11,790 nt of DNA, from contig JBGPBY010000204.1 in NCBI GenBank assembly GCA_041481485.1, positions 1-11,790 of the forward strand, in the 5' to 3' direction. The stretch is from JBGPBY01 sp041481485 (lineage in GTDB: Bacteria; Acidobacteriota; Terriglobia; 20CM-2-55-15). The translations under genes were made by a program, and so were the position numbers. Positions 5,099 through 11,790 of the stretch are shown here, piece after piece. Positions within the stretch are counted from its first letter, which is position 1. Each line of letters opens with the position of its first letter. The notes below the pieces were generated by a model. The model worked only from the letters and a program-made list of their open reading frames with translations. It had not been told where the DNA came from and ran no database searches.

Positions 5099-8006
5099 AC
5101 GCTGGGACACGATCGAAACACTGTTTCATGCCGCGCGCGAGTTGCGGGGTGAGGAACGGATCAATTTCCTGGATACCGAGTGCGGCGTAGACGATGCAAT
5201 GCGCCGGCAGGTCGAAGCGTTGCTTCGCGGGGATGAAAAGTCCGATGGCATCTTGAACACTGTCAGCCGGATCGCGGTGAATACCCGGATTGGACCCTAC
5301 GAAATCACCGGCTGGCTGGGCGCCGGAGGCATGGGCGAAGTCTATCGTGCGCGGGATCCGCGGCTGAGCCGCGAGGTGGCCATCAAACTGCTTCTCGATA
5401 ATTTTGCGTCGGATGAAATTCGCATGCGTCGATTCGAGCAGGAGGCCCGCGCTACCGGACAGCTCAATCATCCCAATATCCTGGCGGTCTACGACGTCGG
5501 AGTCCACGCCGGTACTCCCTACATCGTTTCCGAGTTACTTGCGGGCCAGTCACTCCGCATTGTCTTGAATGGAGGCGCTCCACCAGTGCCCAAAGCCATC
5601 GACTTCGCGCGCCAGATTGCCGAGGGGCTCGCCGCTGCGCACGACAAAGGCATCATCCACCGCGACATCAAGCCGGACAACATCTTTGTAACAAGCGACG
5701 GCCGAGTGAAGATTCTCGACTTCGGGCTGGCCAAGTTCACTCAACCCGACGACGCGTCCGCAAAACTCCGGCGCGAGACGGACGCCGGCACGGTGATGGG
5801 CACCGTCAGCCACATGTCTCCGGAGCAGGTTCGTGGCGAGACTGTGGATCACCGCTCCGATATTTTCAGCTTTGGCGTGGTCCTCTTTGAGTTATTGACC
5901 GGACGCCCGCCGTTCACCCGGGAGACCGCTGCCGATACAATGGCCGCCATTCTGAAGGAAGATCCACCGGAGTTGGCATCTACCGGAATTTCTCCGGCTC
6001 TCGCGCGGATCGTTTCGCGTTGCCTGGAAAAATCACGCGAGAAACGCTTTCAATCGGCGCGAGACCTGGCATTCGGACTGGAGTTTTTGTCGGGGGAAGG
6101 CAGCGCATCAACGCCTGTTGCGCCTGTTGCGCCTGCAGCGCCTGCCGCAGGCCGCCTCATTCGCCGCCGCGATTTGCCGTGGGTCGTAGGCGGCGCTTTG
6201 CTGTTGGGCACTACATTTGAGATTGTGTGGAAACTGGTCACGGCTGAATCGCATCTGAGATTACCGCCCGAGCAACTTCTGCCCCAGTGGAACGCGACCC
6301 AAGGCCAGGCAGAAATTTCGCCGGACGGAGAATTTGTGGCATTTCTCTCGAACCGTGATGGGAAATGGGACATCTTCCAGATTGATATCGGCAGCAGTGA
6401 CGACCCCGTAAATCTAACATCCGATGTCCCAGAGGAACTCCGCCCCCTGCCTGGCCCTAGCCCGCTTGTCAAGAATTGGGGCTATACCGGGAATTACCCG
6501 TTGCGGATCTGGTTCAGTCCTTTCGAAAAGCGGTCGATTGACGAGTCGAGAGACACCGAGTCGAAGCTGCTTATACCGATCATCGGTAAGCTACAGTTTC
6601 CGCTAAAACAGGTATTCCTGGGAATAAACACCGAAGCACCTTCCTGGTCACCGAAGAACGATTATGTTGCGTATTTCAAAACGCAGAAGGATGGCGATGA
6701 GGAAAGTGGAGACAATCTTTTTGTCGTCGGTAGCCGCGGGGCAAATGACACGCAAATCCTTGACGATCAGAAGGTGGGCATGCACAACCACAATCCTGTC
6801 TGGTCACCAAAAGGTGATTGGATCTATTTTGTACGTTCAGAGGATCCGGACGAAGTGCGTTCAGACGATGTGAGTATAAAAACCAACATTTGGCGGGTCC
6901 GTCCCACTGAGAAGGCGATACCGGTGCAACTGACCCACCAGAATGCTGCCATCAATTACCTCGCACCGATCGACGATCGCAGGGTGCTTTACACCGCACT
7001 TGATAAGGACTGGACGGGACCCTGGTTGTGGGAACTGGACGTCGAAACCCAGGACACAAGACTGGTGAACACTGGCTCCAATCATTGTGTGGCCGTCTCT
7101 GCCAGCGCTAAGACAGGGCGCGTCGTCGTGACATTCGCCAATGATCCCACCGTCGGCATATACAGCGTGCCATTGCCGTTGCTGGACAATCTGTCCGATG
7201 AAACGAGAGTCGAAAAGCTCACAATTTCGGGTGACCGGCCGCACGCACCGCGGTTCGATGCGACCGGGAAGACCATGTTTTATCTCTCCGCCTCGAAAGC
7301 GGTCGATGGGCTATCGCGGTGTCAGGACGGAAAAGGTTCGACAGTGCCGAACGGATCGGATGTAGCGTTGTTCGAGCCGCCCGCCGTTTCGAAAGATGGA
7401 AACCGCGTCGTCATTGTGGTACGAGAGGGAGGTCAACGACACCTGGAGATCATGTCCGCCGACGGCAAGGCCCCCAGGCGACGGTTTGCCAAATCCATCA
7501 CCGTACAGGGCTCGGCCGGGCAGAGCGCGGCGGACTGGGGACCGAAAGACGAATGGATCGTGGCAGGTGGCAGTGACGATAAGAGTAAAGGTTTATTTCG
7601 GATTCCGTTGAACGATGACTCTCATCCTGAACGCATCCTGGAAGGTCCGGCAACTAGTCCGGTGGTGTCGCCTAAAGGCAATCTGATTGTGTATTCCGGA
7701 CCGCTAATCAAAGGACAAACCCAGCTCGGATTCGTGCAGCCCGATGGTCACAAAGTGGATTTGCCGCGCTTGTGGGTTCGTCCCGGCGGTTACCGTTTTT
7801 TGCCTGATGGATCGGGTTTGGTCTATTTAAAGGTCCAGGGCCCCATTGACTTCTGGTTGCTCGACGTCGCCACAGGGACCAGCAAACAACTCACTAAGCT
7901 CAAGCCCAAGGGCAGGATTTGGTCGTTCGACATTACACCTGATAAAAAAATCGTCTTCGACCGGACATTGGAGAATTCCTATATCTCTCGGATAGACCAC
8001 ATATAG
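5088..8006 (+). CDS. Membrane Ser/Thr protein kinase with C-terminal TolB-like beta-propeller
   Basis: A 972-aa protein. Residues 1-60 are the short helical N-terminal module common in acidobacterial kinases (MKNERWDTIETLFHAA). The Hanks-type kinase domain spans about 68-330 with all key residues: glycine loop G78-x-G-G-x-G-E-V, K100 (VAIK), HRDIKPDN with D193, DFG with D211, SPEQ, and DIFSFGVVLFELLTG. An Ala/Pro linker follows, then one transmembrane helix at about 365-384, and a long PD40/TolB-like propeller (ISPDGEFVAF, SWSPKNDYVAY, VWSPKGDWIYF, VSPKGNLIVY) expected in the periplasm. The kinase should be active. I chose 5088 over the in-frame ATG at 5073 because family members start this way. 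It overlaps the sigma gene by 11 bases. The propeller is probably the sensory or binding part; its ligand is unknown, and the sigma factor is the obvious candidate substrate. Confidence 0.92.
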   Translation: MKNERWDTIETLFHAARELRGEERINFLDTECGVDDAMRRQVEALLRGDEKSDGILNTVSRIAVNTRIGPYEITGWLGAGGMGEVYRARDPRLSREVAIKLLLDNFASDEIRMRRFEQEARATGQLNHPNILAVYDVGVHAGTPYIVSELLAGQSLRIVLNGGAPPVPKAIDFARQIAEGLAAAHDKGIIHRDIKPDNIFVTSDGRVKILDFGLAKFTQPDDASAKLRRETDAGTVMGTVSHMSPEQVRGETVDHRSDIFSFGVVLFELLTGRPPFTRETAADTMAAILKEDPPELASTGISPALARIVSRCLEKSREKRFQSARDLAFGLEFLSGEGSASTPVAPVAPAAPAAGRLIRRRDLPWVVGGALLLGTTFEIVWKLVTAESHLRLPPEQLLPQWNATQGQAEISPDGEFVAFLSNRDGKWDIFQIDIGSSDDPVNLTSDVPEELRPLPGPSPLVKNWGYTGNYPLRIWFSPFEKRSIDESRDTESKLLIPIIGKLQFPLKQVFLGINTEAPSWSPKNDYVAYFKTQKDGDEESGDNLFVVGSRGANDTQILDDQKVGMHNHNPVWSPKGDWIYFVRSEDPDEVRSDDVSIKTNIWRVRPTEKAIPVQLTHQNAAINYLAPIDDRRVLYTALDKDWTGPWLWELDVETQDTRLVNTGSNHCVAVSASAKTGRVVVTFANDPTVGIYSVPLPLLDNLSDETRVEKLTISGDRPHAPRFDATGKTMFYLSASKAVDGLSRCQDGKGSTVPNGSDVALFEPPAVSKDGNRVVIVVREGGQRHLEIMSADGKAPRRRFAKSITVQGSAGQSAADWGPKDEWIVAGGSDDKSKGLFRIPLNDDSHPERILEGPATSPVVSPKGNLIVYSGPLIKGQTQLGFVQPDGHKVDLPRLWVRPGGYRFLPDGSGLVYLKVQGPIDFWLLDVATGTSKQLTKLKPKGRIWSFDITPDKKIVFDRTLENSYISRIDHI
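6112..6147 (+). repeat. 9-bp tandem repeat in the kinase linker
   Basis: Four tandem 9-base units: CGCCTGTTG twice, then CGCCTGCAG and CGCCTGCCG. They encode the Ala/Pro linker (PVAPVAPAAPAAG) between the kinase domain and the transmembrane helix. All units are in frame, so copy-number change would alter only linker length. Confidence 0.8.
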
Positions 8007-8008
8007 CC

Positions 8009-8029
8009 GAGTCCGCTCAGGACTCCGAT
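8009..8029 (+). terminator. Weak terminator after the kinase gene
   Basis: GAGTCC (8009-8014), loop GCTCA, GGACTC (8020-8025), two bases after the kinase stop. The following bases give only an interrupted T run (CGATATTTT, 8026-8034), so termination may be partial; the REP doublet 80 bases on could contribute. Confidence 0.4.
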
Positions 8030-8107
8030 ATTTTGGCAGACAACGAAATGTAGGAGCGGGCGCACCGTGCACAATCTTGAAGGCGAGAATGATTTGGAAT
8101 TGCGAGG

Positions 8108-8182
8108 CTGTAGGGGCGGTCTATGACCGCCCGCGATTTCTAAGCCTGTGAAAATGTGGGCGGTCATAGACCGCCCCTACAG
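8108..8182. repeat. REP doublet (REPIN-like inverted pair)
   Basis: Two 25-base arms, 8108-8132 and 8158-8182, are perfect reverse complements separated by a 25-base spacer. Each arm is itself a hairpin: GGGCGGTC, TAT or ATA, GACCGCCC. The outer end of each palindrome carries GTAG (8110-8113) or its complement CTAC (8177-8180), the mark of REP elements mobilised by RAYT-type transposases. It sits between convergent genes, a usual REP place. No RAYT gene is in the window. Confidence 0.85.
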
Positions 8183-8210
8183 TCGGAACCGCATCCATGT
8201 TAGTCGAGCG

Positions 8211-9623
8211 CTACTTCGATCCGTCGTTCTCCGCCCAATTGATAAACACTCCTGCAACGGATTTCCCCAGCTTCACGCCGGCCACGTTATCCATCTCGAA
8301 ATGAATGCCCGCCCAGATTCTGGAATCGCCGGCTTCCTTTCCCACCGCTCGTATGAAGGCGGCGCGGTCCGGAAACAGATACGCAAGAATCTCAGAGCGC
8401 GTGGCTGAAAACGTCGAGTGATTTGACGGGTAACCTGGAAAGTTCGGTACGGCAAACAACGGCACGATGGAGTGGTCGAGCTGACTGGGCCGGATATACC
8501 AGTACGCGAATTTCCCATCCTGGCTTGCAATGAACGCGTCGAACTGTGCCGAAGCAATCAACGCATACACCCTGGCGGCGCGGGGCGGATTCTTATCGAG
8601 ATGATCTTCGAACATCCACTTGTCGGCGTAACGATACGGCCACGTGCTGAGTCCTTCGGGCATCTGCCAGTAATACGCTTTCGAGTTGGTCGTAAAGGTT
8701 CTCGGGAAATTCTTCACTGCCGCCGCCTCGGCGAGAACCTGAGCCGAATCACAGGGCGGTGGAGGTGTGGGTCTGAATGCCGAAGGAGAGTTGAGCAGAA
8801 GCGGATGCCAGTTTGCAGCAGTCACGTTTCCGGGATTGGCGCCAACCCAGTTGCACTGGCCAACCGGAACGCTTCCCGCCCACACCGCATCCGAGCCATC
8901 CTGCTTTGATTTAAAGATCACCTGCTCCGCAACTTTCCGGCCGAGTTCAAGTCCCGCGTAGTAGTCGCTGGGAAACTGAAGACCGGCGCGGACACGAGAC
9001 ATCCCCGCTTCTTCGGCCATGGCCTGAAACGTTTGCGCTTCCGCCGGCAGAAAATACGCAAGCACAGACGCTGCAGCCTGGGCCGCTGCCGCGTGTTCAG
9101 ACGGATAGGACGGGCTGTCGGGCACTTCCAACTCAGTGGGAAGATTGTGATCCAGTTCACTGGGCCGCGGCCGGTTGTAATAGTACTTCGCCTCCCACGT
9201 TGCAACGGTGGCGTCATACATCGCCTGAGCAACGTAGGCGTATACGCGATGCGAATACGCACTCGTCGGTGTTCCGGAGAGTGTCCGCGCATTGAGTAAA
9301 TCGATCCAGCGATATGCCGGAGCACCCGCATCCCAGAATTCGATCTGTTGGCGGATTTGCGTATTGTTTTGTTGAATCACGTCCTTCACATCCTTCAGCT
9401 CGGCTCGTGTGGCTGCAGGTCCGGGCGGCGGCGGCACCCGGTAGTCTTTGCCTGAGGGAATCACCCAGGTCCGCCACGTCCCTGCATTCGGTTCAATCGC
9501 ATTCTGTGACTCATGATGCGGATTATCGACGTCGAAATGGATACCCTGCGAACTGCCCTGACACGCCAGGAACGGCAATGCGACCACAAGTCCCAGCCAT
9601 ACGAAATGTCTCTTTGTAAACAT
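8211..9623 (-). CDS. Exported protein with two tandem PAP2/vanadium-haloperoxidase-like domains
   Basis: A 470-aa protein. Residues 1-20 form a signal peptide ending LPFLAC, which could also be a poor lipobox (C21). Two sets of the vanadium-haloperoxidase/acid-phosphatase motifs follow. Set 1: K146-x6-R153-P154, PSEH 174-177, S209-R210, then Q216 where the catalytic His normally stands, and D220. Set 2: K371-x6-R378-P379, PSNH 399-402, S434-R435, H441, D445. So the C-terminal half keeps a full site while the N-terminal half lacks one key residue. The family binds vanadate (halide oxidation) or phosphate (phosphatase); which applies here cannot be told. The start at 9623 has AGGAG 6 bases upstream and begins the signal peptide; the frame is open further to 9668. 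It is separated from the upstream gene by a strong terminator, so it probably has its own promoter, which I could not locate. Confidence 0.85.
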   Translation of the reverse strand: MFTKRHFVWLGLVVALPFLACQGSSQGIHFDVDNPHHESQNAIEPNAGTWRTWVIPSGKDYRVPPPPGPAATRAELKDVKDVIQQNNTQIRQQIEFWDAGAPAYRWIDLLNARTLSGTPTSAYSHRVYAYVAQAMYDATVATWEAKYYYNRPRPSELDHNLPTELEVPDSPSYPSEHAAAAQAAASVLAYFLPAEAQTFQAMAEEAGMSRVRAGLQFPSDYYAGLELGRKVAEQVIFKSKQDGSDAVWAGSVPVGQCNWVGANPGNVTAANWHPLLLNSPSAFRPTPPPPCDSAQVLAEAAAVKNFPRTFTTNSKAYYWQMPEGLSTWPYRYADKWMFEDHLDKNPPRAARVYALIASAQFDAFIASQDGKFAYWYIRPSQLDHSIVPLFAVPNFPGYPSNHSTFSATRSEILAYLFPDRAAFIRAVGKEAGDSRIWAGIHFEMDNVAGVKLGKSVAGVFINWAENDGSK

Positions 9624-9882
9624 GTCTGTCTCCTCTTTGCGAAATGAAATCGGTAATGTTGGCCGCACAGAAAGGCTTCAGACAGAGATGTCTGTCGCAG
9701 CTGTCGCTTGCGGATGCAACGGATCGCGGTGGCAATCTGCGCGCACTCCGCGGAACACTCGTTGTGAGCGGCTGGCCAAGTACGGCCCGGAACTGTCTCT
9801 CATGCTGCAAAGCGGAAAACGGGTGGGTGTTTGTAACACGCGTATCAACAAAGTCAGTCGCGCAGGCCATCCCCGCGGATGG
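9624..9882. other. Non-coding gap upstream of the PAP2-like gene
   Basis: I find no supportable gene in these roughly 260 bases. ORFs crossing it on either strand have no recognisable domain or ribosome site. It must hold the promoter of the minus-strand gene starting at 9623, but no clear hexamer pair is visible. A small hairpin, CAGACA-GAGA-TGTCTG, lies at 9679-9694 and would be in that gene's leader or promoter. Confidence 0.5.
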
Positions 9883-9917
9883 AAAAACAAAAAGGGCCGG
9901 ATTGCTCCGGCCCTTTT
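9883..9917 (-). terminator. Intrinsic terminator, mainly minus strand
   Basis: AAAAGGGCCGGA (9890-9901) pairs perfectly with TCCGGCCCTTTT (9906-9917) around a 4-base loop, giving a 12-bp GC-rich stem. Read on the minus strand the stem is followed by TTTTTGTTTTT, a strong U tract, ending the transcript of the DUF6152 genes. On the plus strand it is followed by TTTTATTT, so it could work both ways. Confidence 0.88.
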
Positions 9918-9963
9918 ATTTCTTTCGCCTATGGACGAACAGATTACCTGGGGGTCACATGGA

Positions 9964-10371
9964 TCAGGGCCGTGAGGTTTCGTCCGGGGGCGCGGCGAGG
10001 AAAGGCTTTCCGTCCTGTAGCGTAAGCCTGCCGTTCACGTTCGCAGATTCCGGATTCTTGCTGCGGCTGCAATTCGTACACGTCACCACGGTGCCCAGCT
10101 TCAGTTCATTGGGCCGAACGCCGCTTCGAAAGAGCGAATTGGGCGGCCCCCCTTCGACCTTATAGACGACTGTCTTACCATCGGATCCTTTGGTCTCGAC
10201 GTGAATATAGATGTGGGGATTTCCCCAGTCGAGCTTCTTCACCGTACCGGTAAAGGTGATCTTTTTAGTGGTGTCGAACTCCGCACTCACGGAGTGATGC
10301 GCAACCATTGTCGCAGAGACCAGGAGCAGTCCCAATCCGGCGAGAAGAGGACTCAGGCGATTCCCGTTCAT
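9964..10371 (-). CDS. DUF6152-family exported protein with CxxC
   Basis: A 135-aa protein with a signal peptide at 1-24 (hydrophobic LLAGLGLLLVSATMVA). The mature part begins HHSVSAEFD, the hallmark of DUF6152, followed by TFTGTVKKLDWGNPH (the NPH motif at 51-53) and a GGPPNSL loop. It should be a small periplasmic beta-rich domain; function is unknown. Unusual: C98-T-N-C101 stands where the neighbouring paralogue has GYQARDG, so it may bind a metal or form a disulfide. The two N-terminal histidines of the mature chain could also bind a metal, which is speculation. I chose the second of two adjacent ATGs because AGGAGG then sits 5 bases upstream, rather than 2. It lies 92 bases after the fusion gene and just before a strong terminator. 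Confidence 0.85.
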   Translation of the reverse strand: MNGNRLSPLLAGLGLLLVSATMVAHHSVSAEFDTTKKITFTGTVKKLDWGNPHIYIHVETKGSDGKTVVYKVEGGPPNSLFRSGVRPNELKLGTVVTCTNCSRSKNPESANVNGRLTLQDGKPFLAAPPDETSRP

Positions 10372-10407
10372 CATTACCTCCTCGGTTTTGATCTGTAAAT
10401 TTTGCCC

Positions 10408-10437
10408 ATCTTATCTGGGGTACGTTCCAGTCGTCAA
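10408..10437 (-). promoter_or_regulatory. Candidate promoter of the stand-alone DUF6152 gene
   Basis: On the minus strand TTGACG (10437-10432, 5 of 6 matches) and TAAGAT (10413-10408, 4 of 6) are 18 bases apart. A start near 10401 would give a leader of about 30 bases with AGGAGG. The gene may therefore be transcribed alone as well as by read-through from the fusion gene. Confidence 0.45.
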
Positions 10438-10463
10438 GGAAACGTGTACTTTGTCGACGGAAA

Positions 10464-11612
10464 CTATTTCCCCGTTTCCATCCCCTTGGCTTTGAAGAAG
10501 GCCGCGGCCGTTGGCGCCGCCAAGAGCTGAATGAGCGCTTTACCAGCGTCGGGGTTCTCTGCCTTCATACTGAGGCCTGCTTCAAACACGACATCATCTT
10601 GAAACGGAGCCGGGAGCAGGCCGGCCAGTTCGATTCCCGAAACGGGAAGGATTTCGCTGGCCAGCGTGAGCACGAGGTCCGCTTTGCCTTCCGCAACGCG
10701 AAGCGGCGCCTGTCCGGCCGGCTCGAGCATCGTCTTCTGTTCCATTTCTTTGACAATGCCCAGACTGACAAACATGCGATCGATTGCCGGGCGGCTGGCA
10801 CCATCGACGGTGTACGTCACGGACTTCGCGCCAAGAAGAGTTCGCTTCAAAGCGTCCGGCGTGCGGACATCGGGCTTCGGGGAACCTTTCCGAACTCCGA
10901 CGCCGATGCCCGATCGTGCAACGACAGTGTGCGTGGACGCTGCGATCCGGCCCTCGCGCACGAGATTGGCGATGGATTCCTTTGTCAGAATCGCAACATC
11001 GAATGCTTCCCCTGCTTCAATCCGTTGTTGGAGCGAACGCGTGGTGCTGAATTCGATCTCGACCTCGCGGCCGAAAACGCGAGACGCGACGATCTTGAGG
11101 TCCTCGATTGCTGCCTTCACCCCGTTGGAACTCAGAACACGAATCGGCGCAGGGATTTTCGGGAAATTGCGAGCATCGACTACAAGCGTCCTCCCGTCCG
11201 GTCCCGACGGGAGCGGAATGAAGAGTCCATTTCCAAGGAACAACGTTTTCCCGTTCGCCAGGGTCATGAGTTCGCCTTCAGCGTGGAAGGATCCGTCTCT
11301 GGCTTGATAGCCGGCCACGGTGACGGCCGTTCCAATTTTCAGAGTGTCTTTCTTCAACCCGTGGGTACTGAGGCTATTCGGAGATCCGATCTGGATCTTC
11401 CATTCCTGGACGGCCCCGCCTCGCGGCCTGACCTCAAGGTAGAACGATACGTGAGGATTGAACCACTCGATTTTCGTGACAGTTCCCTGCAGCGTGACAT
11501 CCCTTGCCACATCATATTCCGCGCTGAACGCGTGTTGCGCCCACGCTGATTCCGCCGCCAGGATCAGCAAAAGACCCAACAGAACCGGCCCCAGAGCACA
11601 TCGTCTTCGCAT
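10464..11612 (-). CDS. DUF6152 domain fused to a ModA-like periplasmic binding domain
   Basis: A 382-aa exported protein. Residues 1-25 form a signal peptide ending SAWA. Residues 26 to about 130 are a complete DUF6152 domain: QHAFSAEYD, TLQGTVTKIEWFNPH, GSPNSL and GYQARDG. A short Pro-rich hinge (FIPLPSGPDG) follows. From 157 to the end is a type-2 periplasmic binding domain resembling molybdate-binding ModA and related solute receptors: IRVLSSNGVKAAIEDL, DVAILTKESI, GIGVGVRKGS and TPDALKRTLLGAKSV. ModA-like domains bind oxyanions or small acids; the ligand here is unknown. No ABC permease or ATPase is adjacent, so this is unlikely to be a standard uptake receptor. The start at 11612 follows AGAGGTGA and begins the signal peptide; an in-frame start at 11660 would bury it. 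The single uninterrupted frame argues against an artefact of two genes. Confidence 0.85.
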   Translation of the reverse strand: MRRRCALGPVLLGLLLILAAESAWAQHAFSAEYDVARDVTLQGTVTKIEWFNPHVSFYLEVRPRGGAVQEWKIQIGSPNSLSTHGLKKDTLKIGTAVTVAGYQARDGSFHAEGELMTLANGKTLFLGNGLFIPLPSGPDGRTLVVDARNFPKIPAPIRVLSSNGVKAAIEDLKIVASRVFGREVEIEFSTTRSLQQRIEAGEAFDVAILTKESIANLVREGRIAASTHTVVARSGIGVGVRKGSPKPDVRTPDALKRTLLGAKSVTYTVDGASRPAIDRMFVSLGIVKEMEQKTMLEPAGQAPLRVAEGKADLVLTLASEILPVSGIELAGLLPAPFQDDVVFEAGLSMKAENPDAGKALIQLLAAPTAAAFFKAKGMETGK

Positions 11613-11644
11613 GGGTTCACCTCTTGTGAATTCGAGTAGATCTT

Positions 11645-11665
11645 CGCGCGATGGTAGCACGCGCG
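11645..11665 (-). promoter_or_regulatory. GC hairpin upstream of the fusion gene
   Basis: CGCGCG at 11645-11650 and again at 11660-11665 can pair around a 9-base loop, 33 bases before the ATG on the minus strand. It may be a leader hairpin or an operator. Upstream of it TTCACA (11703-11698) resembles a -35 box but no good -10 follows, so I do not call a promoter. Confidence 0.35.
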
Positions 11666-11725
11666 GCTTTGATCAGTTTGAATTCGGACTAGGAAGTTGT
11701 GAAGGAATGCGGTGGATCAAGAAAT

Positions 11726-11768
11726 CCCTCTCCCAACGGGAGAGGGCGGCCGAAGGCCGGGTGAGGGG
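11726..11768. repeat. CCCTCTCCC-type palindromic repeat
   Basis: CCCTCTCCC (11726-11734), loop AAC, GGGAGAGGG (11738-11746) form a perfect 9-bp hairpin. Next comes CGGCC-GAA-GGCCG (11747-11759), then GGTGAGGGG. This double hairpin with a GTGAGG tail resembles a short repeat I recall from intergenic regions of many bacteria. It differs from the REP copies elsewhere in the window, so at least two repeat families are present. Confidence 0.7.
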
Positions 11769-11790
11769 TACCGCAAGTAGATATTGTTAC

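Noticed and set aside
4280..5110. A 276-codon minus-strand ORF opposite the sigma factor
   Set aside because: Its translation has no known motif, and it covers a clear sigma-factor gene and the operon promoter on the other strand.
9561..9566. Lipoprotein cleavage site in the PAP2-like protein
   Set aside because: The residues before C21 are FLA, which do not fit the usual lipobox well; an ordinary signal peptide is equally possible, so it is not called.
9644..10165. A 173-codon plus-strand ORF across the gap and the DUF6152 gene
   Set aside because: It runs through the strong terminator hairpin and antisense to a recognised gene, with no ribosome site or domain.
10599..11549. A 316-codon plus-strand ORF opposite the DUF6152-ModA-like gene
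   Set aside because: It has no recognisable domain and an Arg/Asp-rich composition typical of antisense reading; the minus strand has a signal peptide, a good ribosome site and two known domains.

Overview
The window looks like a chromosomal segment of an acidobacterium, probably an uncultured soil lineage. The grounds are: a two-gene sigma-factor/kinase operon of the type common in Acidobacteriota (ECF sigma factor of the Sig-70_X6/TIGR02999 kind, overlapping a Ser/Thr kinase with a C-terminal beta-propeller); secreted proteins of the DUF6152 family; a PAP2/vanadium-haloperoxidase-like exported protein; and a two-subunit 2-oxoacid:ferredoxin oxidoreductase with the gamma domain fused to alpha. 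Taxonomy is inferred from gene content only. No tRNA, rRNA, CRISPR array, transposase or phage gene was recognised.

Layout. 1-306: a non-coding upstream region with a perfect TATAAT box and five perfect dyads. 307-3254 (+): korA-korB, overlapping by one base (TAATG); they encode a 2-oxoglutarate-type ferredoxin oxidoreductase of central carbon metabolism. 3255-3382: a 35-bp-armed hairpin built of 7-bp repeats, then a solitary REP-like copy. 3383-3910 (-) and 3909-4367 (+): a secreted coiled-coil protein and a membrane zinc-ribbon protein, divergent, with start codons sharing one CATG. 4386-8006 (+): a promoter, an 11-codon leader ORF, the ECF sigma factor and the membrane-anchored Ser/Thr kinase, each overlapping the next. 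8007-8210: a weak terminator and a REP doublet between convergent genes. 8211-9623 (-): an exported protein with two tandem PAP2/haloperoxidase motif sets. 9883-9917: a strong intrinsic terminator. 9964-10371 and 10464-11612 (-): a stand-alone DUF6152 protein and a DUF6152 domain fused to a ModA-like periplasmic binding domain. 11613-11790: a leader hairpin and a second type of palindromic repeat.

How the genes may work together. korAB is a metabolic operon. The sigma/kinase pair reads as a signalling unit: periplasmic propeller, transmembrane helix, cytoplasmic kinase, and a sigma factor lacking the usual acidic motif in region 2.2. The minus-strand block from 11612 to 8211 encodes three exported proteins. 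The most unusual is the DUF6152-ModA-like fusion, next to a free DUF6152 paralogue and a protein of the vanadate/phosphate-binding PAP2 fold. An oxyanion-related extracytoplasmic function for this block is possible but is inference. The second theme is repeat structure: REP-like palindromes with GTAG/CTAC ends, a heptad-repeat hairpin, and a CCCTCTCCC-type palindrome all sit in the gaps between genes.
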